A program made the translations under genes and the position numbers. This document shows, piece by piece, positions 17,511 through 25,613 of a stretch of 64,000 nucleotides of DNA. Source of the DNA: CAWGHZ01 sp963775315 (GTDB taxonomy: Bacteria > Pseudomonadota > Alphaproteobacteria > MPNO01 > DASWLB01); contig CAVZIN010000004.1 in the NCBI GenBank assembly GCA_963775315.1, positions 310,001-374,000 of the forward strand. Reading direction: 5' to 3'. The first letter of the stretch is position 1; each line of letters starts with the position of its first letter. Under the pieces are notes generated by a model that was not told where the DNA came from, searched no databases, and worked only from the letters and a program-made list of their open reading frames with translations.

Positions 17511-17669
17511 GACGCTCCTCCTCGGTCGCGGGGGTGGACGAATTTCATCATAGTCGGCGCGCTGCACGAAGCGGTTTTTCGGGATAGAACGCTTTGATCT
17601 GACGGGGCCACCCCGTTCCGCGCCAGCGGAAATTGTCCTAGAACGGGCTTTCACGACAGGGAGGCGAAG

Positions 17670-18218
17670 ATGGAGAACGGAGTCGCGCGGCGCGTGGTGA
17701 CCGGACACCGGGACGGCAAGGCGGTGGTGATCGCCGATACGCCCTGTCCCAACGTGACGCGCCCCAGCCACCGGCCCGGCGTGGTGATGAACCATCTGTG
17801 GTTCACCGACCGCGCGCCGGCGAAGCTCGGCGACGAGCGCGACCCGACCCAGGGCGTCGCCGTGCCGCTCACGCCCTCCAATGGCGGGGCGACCTTCCGG
17901 GTGATCTCGTTCTCGCCGGAGAAGGACTGGATCGGCGCGGTCGACCGCGCGGCGGCGCATGCGACCTTCGGCACGCTCGGCGCCCACGACGCGGCGGACG
18001 CCCGCGAGAACCCGCCGCATCCGCTGATGCACAAGACGCGCACCATCGACTACGCCATGGTGCTCACCGGCGAGATCTGGATGGTGCTGGACGATTCCGA
18101 GGTGCTGCTGAAGGCCGGCGATACCGTCATCCAGCGCGCCACGAACCACGCCTGGTCGAACCGGTCCGACGCGCCCTGCGTGATGGCGTTCGTGCTGATC
18201 GACGGGGTGGAGGAGTAG
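17670..18218 (+). CDS. Cupin-domain protein, paralog 1
   Basis: 182-aa single-domain cupin. The C-terminal half shows the double-stranded beta-helix motifs: MHKTRTIDYAMVLTGEIW (cupin motif 1 with His and Glu) and LKAGDTVIQRATNHAWSNRS (motif 2 with His). The N-terminal half (RRVVTGHRDGKAVVIAD) is also shared with the cupin at 34244, so the two are paralogs. In the family such proteins often bind a metal and are found beside aromatic-catabolism genes; no enzymatic role can be assigned. It ends 4 bp before the convergent response regulator gene. Confidence 0.85.
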   Translation: MENGVARRVVTGHRDGKAVVIADTPCPNVTRPSHRPGVVMNHLWFTDRAPAKLGDERDPTQGVAVPLTPSNGGATFRVISFSPEKDWIGAVDRAAAHATFGTLGAHDAADARENPPHPLMHKTRTIDYAMVLTGEIWMVLDDSEVLLKAGDTVIQRATNHAWSNRSDAPCVMAFVLIDGVEE

Positions 18219-18222
18219 GGGG

Positions 18223-18750
18223 CTACTTCTTCCCCAGCGTGCCGAGCGCGGCCTCGACGAGCGAGACCAGCGTCGCGGTGGCGTAGGGCTTGGCGAGCCA
18301 TCCGAGCGGGGCGGCAGCATTCGCGCGGGCACGGGTCGCCGCGTCGTGATGGGCGGTGGCGAAGATACAGCGGATGCCGGTTTCCTTGAGGATGTCGAGC
18401 GCGGCCGAGATGCCATCGCTCGGCCCGGCGAGGCGGATGTCCATGATGGCAAGGTCGGGCCGCTCGTCGCGGGCGAGCGGCAGCGCGTCCTCCGCGCTGC
18501 GCGCGGTGGTAGTGGCGTAGCCCTCCTCGGCGAGCGCCGCCTCGATCTCGGCCGCCACCAGGAAATCGTCCTCGACGATCAGGATGCGCAGCGCGCCGGT
18601 GGCCGGCTGCGCCCGCCGCGACGCGCCGGTACGCGCGCCCGAGCCCCGGCCCCTGCGCGCCGGCCGGGTGCCGAGCTCGATGACCGGTGCCGGCTCGGCT
18701 CCGCCCGTCAGCGAGATGTCGAACGGGAATCGGGAAAACGAACGGTACAT
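18223..18750 (-). CDS. Response regulator, receiver domain only
   Basis: 175 aa. An N-terminal extension of about 50 residues, rich in Arg/Gly/Ala, precedes a single receiver domain: acidic pocket ILIVEDDF, phospho-acceptor Asp104 in LAIMDIRLAG, and the conserved Lys in LAKPYA. There is no output domain. The start at 18750 overlaps the 3' end of the kinase gene by 43 bp, indicating coupled translation and a partnership; no later ATG, GTG or TTG was found before the receiver domain. Single-domain regulators of this kind usually work in phosphotransfer or general-stress circuits. Confidence 0.8.
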   Translation of the reverse strand: MYRSFSRFPFDISLTGGAEPAPVIELGTRPARRGRGSGARTGASRRAQPATGALRILIVEDDFLVAAEIEAALAEEGYATTTARSAEDALPLARDERPDLAIMDIRLAGPSDGISAALDILKETGIRCIFATAHHDAATRARANAAAPLGWLAKPYATATLVSLVEAALGTLGKK

Positions 18751-20171
18751 AAGGCGCCCGGATGACGGCGTTCGACCACCAGTGAGCCGCCAAGCTGCCG
18801 GGCGAGACCCTGGATCAGGCCGAGTCCCGACGAACGACGGCACGTCTGCGATTGGACATCGGGATCGAAGCCCGGCCCCTCGTCGGAGACCCAGAGGGCG
18901 AACCCTCCGGAATCCTCGGTCAAGCCCACGCGAACGGTTCCGGCGTCCGGGCTCTTGTTGCCGTGCTTGACCGCGTTGGTCAACAGCTCATTGAGAGTCA
19001 GCGACAGCGGCAGCGCCGTTTCGTTGGACAGATCGGTGTCGGCCGCCTCGATCTCGATCCGCACCGTGGCGGACAGGCCCTGCTGGGCGCTGGCGCAGAC
19101 GGCTTCCAGGAACTCGGCGGCGGCATAACGTTCCGGTCCGCCGGCATAGAGCGCGCGCTGCGCGGCCGCCATCGCCGCCACGCGCCGCGCCGCGTCGTTG
19201 AGCGCGGTGCGGGCCTCGATGCTGGTCGCCGACCGGCATGCGCTGGTCAGCAGGGCGTGCAGCATCTGCATGTTGTTCTTGACGCGGTGGTTCAACTCGT
19301 CGAGCAGCAGGCGCTGGTTGGCCTCGGACGCCTTGCGCTCGCTGACGTCGACCAGCATGTTGACCGCGCCGATCGGCCGGCCATCCTCGTCGCGCAGCGG
19401 CGTGGGGTACGGGATGAAGGGCACGCGCGTGCCGTCCGGCCGCTCGGCCACGGCCTCGGCGCCGCGCACCGCGCGGTTCTCCTTCAGCGCGATCGCCATC
19501 GGGCACTCGTCGTGCGCCATCGGCCGTCCGTCCGGGTGGTAGAGCCGCCAGGTCACGCACCACTCGTCCACGCCCAGCACCGGCCGGCGGCCGGCCATGT
19601 TCGCCGCCGCCTCGTTGAAGAAGGTGATGCGGCCGTCCGCGTCGGTGGTGTAGACGGCGGCCGGCAGGGCGTCGAGCAGGTCGCGATAGCGCCGCTCGCT
19701 GGTGGCGAGCCGCGCCTCGGCGCGCTTGCGCGCGGTGATGTCCTGGAAGCAGTTGATGGCGCCGGCGACCGCCCCGTCGTTCTCGTCGTCGTGCACCGGC
19801 TCGATCGAGACCAGCGCCGTGATGCGCGAGCCGTCCGGCCGCTCGATCACCACCTCGCCGTTCCGCACCGGCGGGCCGCCCTGCAGCACCGCCGCCATCG
19901 GGCAGTCGGCGTGGGCGAGGGGCGTCCCGTCCGTCTGGAACAGGCGCAGCGAGCCGCACCAGCGTTCCTCGCCGGGCACGGGCGCGCGGCCCCACAACTC
20001 GGCCGCCTTTCGGTTGTAGCGGATGACGTAGCCTTCGAGGTCGCACACGTACATGGCGATGGGAAGCGCGTCGACCAGCCCGTCCCATGAATCGAGCGCC
20101 CGGGTGAGGGCCGGACTGCCGGCAGCGGCACCCGGCCGAGCGGTGAACGCGGTCCCCAGGAAACTTGCCAT
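18708..20171 (-). CDS. Double-PAS sensor histidine kinase (HisKA_2 family)
   Basis: 487 aa, no TM segment seen, so probably cytosolic. Two PAS domains (about residues 25-150 and 160-280) are internal repeats of each other; both hold a WC pair and a (D/E)CPMA motif. The kinase core follows: phospho-acceptor box LDELNHRVKNNMQML, then the ATPase domain with N box LNELLTNAVKHG, G1 box VSDEGPGFDP and GLGLIQGLARQLGG. This HisKA_2 type is the class that controls PhyR in alphaproteobacteria. It overlaps the following receiver gene. A weak EcfG-like promoter (GGAAA-N17-CGTA) lies upstream. Confidence 0.9.
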   Translation of the reverse strand: MASFLGTAFTARPGAAAGSPALTRALDSWDGLVDALPIAMYVCDLEGYVIRYNRKAAELWGRAPVPGEERWCGSLRLFQTDGTPLAHADCPMAAVLQGGPPVRNGEVVIERPDGSRITALVSIEPVHDDENDGAVAGAINCFQDITARKRAEARLATSERRYRDLLDALPAAVYTTDADGRITFFNEAAANMAGRRPVLGVDEWCVTWRLYHPDGRPMAHDECPMAIALKENRAVRGAEAVAERPDGTRVPFIPYPTPLRDEDGRPIGAVNMLVDVSERKASEANQRLLLDELNHRVKNNMQMLHALLTSACRSATSIEARTALNDAARRVAAMAAAQRALYAGGPERYAAAEFLEAVCASAQQGLSATVRIEIEAADTDLSNETALPLSLTLNELLTNAVKHGNKSPDAGTVRVGLTEDSGGFALWVSDEGPGFDPDVQSQTCRRSSGLGLIQGLARQLGGSLVVERRHPGALCTVRFPDSRSTSR

Positions 20172-20215
20172 CGACGGCCTTTCTCTTCCACGCGGAGAGG
20201 TCTCACCTTCAGGAC

Positions 20216-20241
20216 TACGCCTGAAAAGGTGTCTGGTTTCC
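20216..20241 (-). promoter_or_regulatory. Weak EcfG-like promoter candidate before sensor kinase
   Basis: On the minus strand GGAAA (20241-20237), 17-bp spacer, CGTA (20219-20216), about 45 nt ahead of the kinase start. Each box has one mismatch to GGAAC/CGTT, so the call is tentative. The rest of the 297-bp gap (20172-20468) holds the plus-strand promoter candidate at 20404 and nothing else I recognise. Confidence 0.25.
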
Positions 20242-20403
20242 TTAGCTTATCAAGATTTGTCCATACGCATGGCCGCCCCTGCACCCTCCCCCTCCGGACA
20301 GCTTGCCGCAATTCGGGAAACTACTTACCCCTTGCCGCCCCGCTTTTCGCCGCGAGACGAAGCGCGGATCGTCAGGGCCATCGTCCGGGCCCGTCCGGGA
20401 AAC

Positions 20404-20432
20404 TGTGACACGCTCTCCCTTCCGGCTAATAT
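20404..20432 (+). promoter_or_regulatory. Candidate promoter for ThDP enzyme
   Basis: TGTGAC (20404-20409), 17-bp spacer, TAATAT (20427-20432), 36 nt before the ATG at 20469. The -10 box is good, the -35 poor. Confidence 0.35.
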
Positions 20433-20468
20433 GGCGCCAGCACGGATTCAGAACGGGGGAAACGGTCC

Positions 20469-22172
20469 ATGGCGAAGAAGCGGCTCAACACGGCGTCGGT
20501 CGCCGAATCTTATCTCGCGCTGCTCAAGGCGCGCGGCATCGACTACATCTTCGCCAATGGCGGCACCGACTTCGCGCCGGTGGTCGAGGGCTTCGCCCAG
20601 GCCGCGCGCAAGTCGATCCCGGTGCCGAAGGCGATCCCCATCCCGCACGAGAACGCCGCCTTCGGCATGGCGCACGGCTACTACCTTGCCACCGGGCGGC
20701 CGCAGGCCGTGATGGTGCACGTGACGGTGGGCACGGCGAACGCGATCTGCGCGCTGATGAACGCCAACCGCGAGAACATCCCGGTGTTCTTCTCGGCCGG
20801 CCGCACGCCCTTGTTCGAGACCGGCAAGCTCGGCATGCGCTCGAACGTGATCCACTGGGCGCAGGAGATGTTCGACCAGGCGGGCATGCTGCGCGAGCTG
20901 GTGAAGTGGGACTACGAGCTGCGCGACGGGCTGCAGATCGAGACCGTGGTCGACCGCGCGCTCGCCATTTCGCAGGCCGAGCCGAAGGGGCCGATCTATC
21001 TGTCGCTGCCGCGCGAGGTGCTGGCCAACGACATGAACGGGTTCGAGTACGACGACACGCCGGTTTCTCCGCCGGCCGCGCCCGCGCCCAACCCCGACGC
21101 CATCGCGCGCGCCGCCGAGATCCTCGCGAACGCCGAGCACCCGCTGGTCATCACCGGCGCCTCGGGCGCGGACAAATCCACCATCGGCCCGCTCGGCAAG
21201 CTGCTCGACAAGTTCGCCCTGCCGTTCATCGAGTTCCGCTCGCGCTACATGTGCCTGCCGTCGGACCATCCGATGCATCTCGGCGGCGACGTCGATCCGC
21301 TGCTCGACGACGCCGACGCGATCCTGGTGCTCGATACCGACGTGCCGTGGATCCCGTTCTTCAAGGCGCCCAAGCAAGGCTGCAAGATCATCCAGATCGG
21401 GCCCGATCCCCTGTTCTCGCACATCCCGGTGCGCGGCTTTAACGCCGACGTGCCGATCATCTCGACCGTCGGCAACGCGCTCGGCCCGCTCGCCAGGGCG
21501 CTCGCCAAGGCGGCCGAGGGCAAGAACGGCGCGATCGAGCGGCGGCGCAAGCGCATCGCCGAGGCGCACGGCAAGGTCATCGCGCGGATGGAGGGGATGA
21601 AGTCCAACGGGCGGACGATCACCAAGCCCTGGCTCTCCAAATGCGTGTCGGACGCGAAGTCGGACAACGACATCGTGGTCAACGAATACCCGCTGCTGCG
21701 CCCGTTCATGCGCTTCAAGAAGCCGGGCACGTTCTTCGGCGCGGGCCCGGCCGGCGGGCTCGGCTGGGGGCTTCCCGCCGCGCTCGGCATCCAGCTTGCC
21801 GAGCCGGACAAGGTGGTGATCTCGGCCTGCGGCGACGGCTCCTACATGTTCGCGAACCCGGTGGCGTGCCACCAGGTGGCCCAGGCGCTGCAGCTTCCGC
21901 TGCTCACCATCGTCTGCAACAACAAAAGGTGGAACGCGGTCCAGGCCGCGACGCTCGAGGTCTACCCGTCGGGCGAGGCCTCGAAGGCGAACCGCACCCA
22001 GCCGATCGCCGACCTCGACCCGTCGCCCGCCTTCGAGAAGATCGTCGAGGCATCGGGCGGCTATGGCGAGAAGGTCGAGAACCCGGACGAGCTGCCCGAG
22101 GCGCTCGCCCGCGCGATGAAGGTGGTGAAGCGCGAGAAGCGCCAGGCGCTGCTCAACGTCATCACGGAGTAG
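20469..22172 (+). CDS. Thiamine diphosphate-dependent enzyme (acetolactate synthase-like)
   Basis: 567 aa with the three-domain fold of the acetolactate synthase/decarboxylase superfamily: N-terminal PYR domain with the catalytic Glu in PHENAAFGMAHGY, a middle domain (residues 195-340, LVITGASGADKSTIGPLGKL), and a C-terminal PP domain with the ThDP/Mg motif CGDGSYMFANPVA ending in NN. It lacks the small regulatory subunit partner and its middle domain does not show an obvious FAD motif, so it is probably not the housekeeping IlvB. Substrate unknown; a 2-keto acid decarboxylase or carboligase acting in catabolism is plausible. Confidence 0.8.
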   Translation: MAKKRLNTASVAESYLALLKARGIDYIFANGGTDFAPVVEGFAQAARKSIPVPKAIPIPHENAAFGMAHGYYLATGRPQAVMVHVTVGTANAICALMNANRENIPVFFSAGRTPLFETGKLGMRSNVIHWAQEMFDQAGMLRELVKWDYELRDGLQIETVVDRALAISQAEPKGPIYLSLPREVLANDMNGFEYDDTPVSPPAAPAPNPDAIARAAEILANAEHPLVITGASGADKSTIGPLGKLLDKFALPFIEFRSRYMCLPSDHPMHLGGDVDPLLDDADAILVLDTDVPWIPFFKAPKQGCKIIQIGPDPLFSHIPVRGFNADVPIISTVGNALGPLARALAKAAEGKNGAIERRRKRIAEAHGKVIARMEGMKSNGRTITKPWLSKCVSDAKSDNDIVVNEYPLLRPFMRFKKPGTFFGAGPAGGLGWGLPAALGIQLAEPDKVVISACGDGSYMFANPVACHQVAQALQLPLLTIVCNNKRWNAVQAATLEVYPSGEASKANRTQPIADLDPSPAFEKIVEASGGYGEKVENPDELPEALARAMKVVKREKRQALLNVITE

Positions 22173-22241
22173 CGGGAGGGCGCGCGGCCGTCGCCCGGCG
22201 GTCGCGCGCCGGCCCCTCCCGGTCGCCCGATGTCGCCTGAA

Positions 22242-22263
22242 GGTCGCCTCTGTCGAGGCGACC
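22242..22263. terminator. Hairpin terminator between convergent genes
   Basis: Perfect 9-bp stem GGTCGCCTC / GAGGCGACC with a TGTC loop, 70 bp after the ThDP enzyme. GTCGCC occurs repeatedly in the 22200-22310 stretch. Confidence 0.55.
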
Positions 22264-22349
22264 GTCGCCTCGCAAGCCCTTGATCCGCCGGCATGTCGCC
22301 TTGAGGCGGCGGAAAAATCGCGGCGCATGCGCCGATCCCTCTTGGCTGT

Positions 22350-22386
22350 TCATTCCCGAAATAGGAATGATAGCCTTGACGTCAAG
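22350..22386. repeat. Two adjacent palindromes in an AT-richer patch
   Basis: TCATTCC (22350-22356) and GGAATGA (22364-22370) form a 7-bp inverted repeat with a 7-base spacer; CTTGACGTCAAG (22375-22386) is a perfect 12-bp palindrome. They lie 12 bp beyond the stop codon of the antiporter gene, so they may act on its 3' end or be a protein-binding site. Confidence 0.5.
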
Positions 22387-22398
22387 AGGGGCCGCGCG

Positions 22399-23409
22399 TC
22401 ATCCGGGCGGCGGGCTCGGCCAGCTCGCCGCCACGAACGCCGCGTAGCCGGCCAGCAGGATCGCGCCCTCGATGCGGCCGATGCGCCCGCCCGTGCGCCC
22501 GAACACCAGCAGCAGAACCGATGCGCCCAGCATCACCGGCACCTCCACATCCATGATCTCGGCCGGTATCGCGGTGGGGGCGATCAGCCCGGTCGCCCCG
22601 CCAATCCCCAGCACGTTGTAGATGTTGGAGCCGAGCACGTTGCCGATCGCCACGTCGCCGTGGCGGCGCAGTGCGGCAATGACCGAGGTGACGAGCTCGG
22701 GCAGCGAGGTGCCGACGGCGACCAGCGTCACGCCGATGAACGTCTCCGACAGCCCGGCCTCGCGGGCGATGCCCACCGCGCCCGCGACCAGCAAATGGCC
22801 GCCCGCAACGATGACGGCGAGCCCGCCGAGCACCATGGCGAGGGGCAGGAGCGTGCCGGGCCCGCGCCGGGCGGCGTTCGCCGTGGTGGCGGAATCGCCC
22901 GCCTTGCCGTCGAGGATCTCCTCGTGCGCCTCGAATTTCTCGAACGCCGCCGTGTGCGCCTTGGCGCGCGCCGTCTCCTGCCAGTAGGCGAGGGCGAGAT
23001 AGCCGGCGAGGCCGGCGAGGAAGGCACCCCCGACCGCGCGGTCGAGCGGCATGGTGAGCGCCACCGCGGCGAAGATCGCCGCCGTGACCAGAACGATGCC
23101 GCCGTCGCGCAGCAGTGCGGCGCGCTCGATGGAGATCGGCGCGATCAGTGCGGCGACGCCCAGGATCAGCAGGATGTTGGCGATGTTCGAGCCGACGATA
23201 TTGCCGACGGCGATGCCCGGCGAGCCGGCGATCGAGGCCTGCACGCTGGTGACCAGTTCGGGCATGGAGGTGCCGAACCCGACGAGCGTCAGTCCGATCA
23301 GCAGGGGCGACAGGCCGAGCCGCTCGGCCGTGCGCACCGCGCCGCGGACCAGCAGCTCGCCGCCGCCGATCAGCAGCGCCAGCCCGCCCAACACCATCAG
23401 GCCGTCCAT
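22399..23409 (-). CDS. Calcium/sodium antiporter (CaCA family, YrbG type)
   Basis: Inner-membrane cation exchanger of 336 aa. The two inverted halves each carry the alpha-repeat signature: GFGTSMPELVTSVQAS...NIVGSNIANILLILG in the first and AVGTSLPELVTSVIAA...NVLGSNIYNVLGIGG in the second, linked by an acidic loop (EKFEAHEEILDGK) near residue 150. These repeats hold the cation-binding Glu residues. About ten TM segments are evident. The start at 23409 follows GAGGAAAAC; longer in-frame starts overlap the divergent gene. Confidence 0.9.
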   Translation of the reverse strand: MDGLMVLGGLALLIGGGELLVRGAVRTAERLGLSPLLIGLTLVGFGTSMPELVTSVQASIAGSPGIAVGNIVGSNIANILLILGVAALIAPISIERAALLRDGGIVLVTAAIFAAVALTMPLDRAVGGAFLAGLAGYLALAYWQETARAKAHTAAFEKFEAHEEILDGKAGDSATTANAARRGPGTLLPLAMVLGGLAVIVAGGHLLVAGAVGIAREAGLSETFIGVTLVAVGTSLPELVTSVIAALRRHGDVAIGNVLGSNIYNVLGIGGATGLIAPTAIPAEIMDVEVPVMLGASVLLLVFGRTGGRIGRIEGAILLAGYAAFVAASWPSPPPG

Positions 23410-23489
23410 TGTTTTCCTCGCCCGTCGCGCCGGCGGCTCCGGCGCGGTATTCTGGACGTGCAGACGCTTGCTGCGCAACGGAGGCCGCC

Positions 23490-24635
23490 ATGCGCAAATG
23501 GATCTCGTTTCCACGCACCGAGGGCACGGCTTCGCGCCAGGCCCATGCCGACCTGCCGCCCGGCACCTACGAGCGGGAGATGGGGCGCGAGGGCTTCTTC
23601 GGCCCGGCGACCCACATGTATCACCGCCATCCGCCGACCGGATGGGTGCGCTGGGAGGGGCCGCTGCGCCCGCGCGCGTTCGACACCAACCGGCTCCGCG
23701 ATTTCGGCCCGTCGCCCTGGGACGCCAGGACCTTGATGCACAACGACCACGTCGCGATCCGCGCGTGGCGCTGCGACGGGGCGATGGACCATCTGGCGCG
23801 CAATGGCGACGGCGACGAGCTGCTGTTCGTGCACGAGGGGTCGGGCGCGCTCTATTGCGATTTCGGCCATCTCGACTACCGCGACGGCGACTACATCGTC
23901 CTGCCGCGCGGCACGATGTGGCGGATCGCGCCGGAGGCGCCCACCGCGCTGTTGCTGATCCAGGCGACGAACGACGCCTACCGCCTGCCGGAGAAGGGCA
24001 TCGTCGGCGAGCACGCGGTGTTCGACCCGGCGGTGCTCGACACGCCGCACCTCGACGACGAATTCCGCGCCCAGCAGGACGAGCGGCCGTGGCAGGTGGC
24101 GATCCACCGACGCGGCGAGATCTCGACCGTCACCTTCCCCTACAACCCGCTCGACGCGGTGGGGTGGAAGGGCGACCTGATCCCGGTGCGGCTCAACTGG
24201 CGCGACATCCGCCCGATCATGAGCCACCGCTTCCACGTCCCGCCCTCCGCGCACGCCAACTTCATGGCCGAAAGGTTCATGGTGGGGACGTTCTGCCCGC
24301 GCCCGATGGAATCCGATCCCGGCGCGCTGAAGGTGCCGTTCTTCCACTCGAACGACGATTACGACGAGTTCATCTTCTACCATCGGGGCAGCTTCTTCAG
24401 CCGCGACAACATCCGCCCCGGCATGATCACCCTGCACCCCGCCGGCACGACGCACGGGCCGCACCCCAAGGCGCTGGCCGCCGGAACCGCGCCCGGCAAA
24501 CGCGCCGATACCGACGAGGTGGCGGTGATGATCGACGCGCGCGACGCGCTGACCGTTGACGCGGCCGCGAGCGCCTGCGAATGGGACGGCTACGTCGCCT
24601 CGTGGGGCATGAACGCGCGCGACGCGGCGGAGTAG
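23490..24635 (+). CDS. Homogentisate 1,2-dioxygenase-like cupin dioxygenase
   Basis: 381 aa, shorter than the ~430-aa animal and Pseudomonas enzyme but with the same cupin layout. The putative iron site is FFHSNDDYDEFIFY (His and Glu) and TLHPAGTTHGPHP (second His in HGP). N-terminal MGREGFFGPATHMYHRHPPTGW matches the family's opening. The enzyme would open the ring of homogentisate to maleylacetoacetate. No isomerase or fumarylacetoacetase neighbours it here, so the substrate might be a related gentisate-like diphenol. Start is fixed by the GGAGG at 23480. Confidence 0.78.
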   Translation: MRKWISFPRTEGTASRQAHADLPPGTYEREMGREGFFGPATHMYHRHPPTGWVRWEGPLRPRAFDTNRLRDFGPSPWDARTLMHNDHVAIRAWRCDGAMDHLARNGDGDELLFVHEGSGALYCDFGHLDYRDGDYIVLPRGTMWRIAPEAPTALLLIQATNDAYRLPEKGIVGEHAVFDPAVLDTPHLDDEFRAQQDERPWQVAIHRRGEISTVTFPYNPLDAVGWKGDLIPVRLNWRDIRPIMSHRFHVPPSAHANFMAERFMVGTFCPRPMESDPGALKVPFFHSNDDYDEFIFYHRGSFFSRDNIRPGMITLHPAGTTHGPHPKALAAGTAPGKRADTDEVAVMIDARDALTVDAAASACEWDGYVASWGMNARDAAE

Positions 24636-24645
24636 GCCGTCGAGC

Positions 24646-25188
24646 CTACGGGTTCACCGCGGCGTTGCGGTGCGTGCGGTTGTAGGCGAGCTCCTCGGGC
24701 GTGAGCTGGAAGCCGAGGTAGATTTCGTAGGACGGCCCGTCCGTCTGCTTGGCGAGCGGCAGGTCGATCTCGATCTCGTCGTTGAACCGGGTGCGCCCCT
24801 GGTTGGGCTGGAAGGCGAAGCCGACGTCGAAGATGCGCTTGCCCGTCGGGCTCGGGAACAGCTTGGGGATCGCCACGAAATACTGGAAGGCCACCTTGCG
24901 CGTCTGGTCGGCCGGCCCGCGCCGCACGTCGAACGCGACGTTGAGGTCGACGGTCAGCTTCTTCTCGTCGTAGCTGCAGCTTCCGGTATAGCCCGGCATG
25001 TCGGCCTGGAAGGCGATGTCGGTGATGTCGCGCCCTTTGCCCGGGCGGAAGCGGGTGAGGTGCGAGGTGTTCTCGGTCAGGAACACCTTGGGACAGGGCA
25101 ACGGCGGCTTTGCGGCGCTGAAGATGCCGCACCCGGAGAGCGCCAGCGGCAGCAGGGCCGCCGCCGCGATTTGCGCGCGCGCGCTCAC
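24646..25188 (-). CDS. Putative outer-membrane lipoprotein, unknown function
   Basis: 180 aa. A signal sequence ends in lipobox LALSGC, so the mature N-terminal Cys should be lipid-modified. The remainder is a soluble domain with only one further Cys pair (LPCPKVF, GSCSYDEKK) and a C-terminal FQLTPEELAYNRTHRN. No family recognised. The start is a GTG at 25188, 43 bp after the CDGSH gene; no good ATG gives the signal peptide. Convergent with the dioxygenase gene, 10 bp apart. Confidence 0.7.
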   Translation of the reverse strand: MSARAQIAAAALLPLALSGCGIFSAAKPPLPCPKVFLTENTSHLTRFRPGKGRDITDIAFQADMPGYTGSCSYDEKKLTVDLNVAFDVRRGPADQTRKVAFQYFVAIPKLFPSPTGKRIFDVGFAFQPNQGRTRFNDEIEIDLPLAKQTDGPSYEIYLGFQLTPEELAYNRTHRNAAVNP

Positions 25189-25231
25189 GCGGGCGCCTGC
25201 GCGCCCGTCCTGGCCGGAGCCGCCCAAGGGC

Positions 25232-25474
25232 TCATCGATACTGCTTGTGCGTGCCGTCGCAGCGCGGCTGGGTGCCGGTGTGCTTGCAGCCGCAGAACGC
25301 GACCGCCTCGGTCGCCGTCGCGGTGAACTGCACCGGCCGGAACTCGGTCGTCTTGTGCGAGCCGTCGCAGAACGGCTGGCTCTTCGACTGGCCGCAGCGG
25401 CACCACCAATATTCCTTGCCGGCCTCGACATCGACGCTGTAGGGCTTGGTCTGGGCGATCACCGGGTCGGCCAT
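25232..25474 (-). CDS. CDGSH iron-sulfur protein with two clusters
   Basis: 80 aa with two CDGSH motifs, each binding a [2Fe-2S] cluster through three Cys and one His: CRCGQSKSQPFCDGSH and CGCKHTGTQPRCDGTH. This is the double-motif bacterial class (mitoNEET/Miner2-like). Likely a small cytosolic redox or cluster-carrier protein. The start at 25474 has GGAGGACC upstream. Confidence 0.9.
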   Translation of the reverse strand: MADPVIAQTKPYSVDVEAGKEYWWCRCGQSKSQPFCDGSHKTTEFRPVQFTATATEAVAFCGCKHTGTQPRCDGTHKQYR

Positions 25475-25613
25475 GGGTCCTCCGCTGCTCTGCGTTTGAT
25501 CGGCGCCGGGGGAACCTATATTAAGGGCGGAACGTGCCCGGCGCGGCAAATCTAGTGGACCGACCCGCGATTCACAAGCCGCCAGCCGGTCGCACAGAAC
25601 GCGGGGTCCCGAA

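Noticed and set aside
20172..20468. Possible tRNA or riboswitch in the gap before the ThDP enzyme
   Set aside because: No T-loop (GTTCGA-like) sequence, no cloverleaf pairing and no THI-box words were found.
20469..22172. Housekeeping acetolactate synthase large subunit (ilvB)
   Set aside because: No ilvN/ilvC neighbours, and the middle domain lacks a clear FAD signature; named only as a ThDP-dependent enzyme.
22192..22320. Repeated GTCGCC words resembling a short CRISPR-like or satellite array
   Set aside because: Spacing is irregular and no constant repeat-spacer structure exists; better explained by a terminator hairpin and GC-rich drift.
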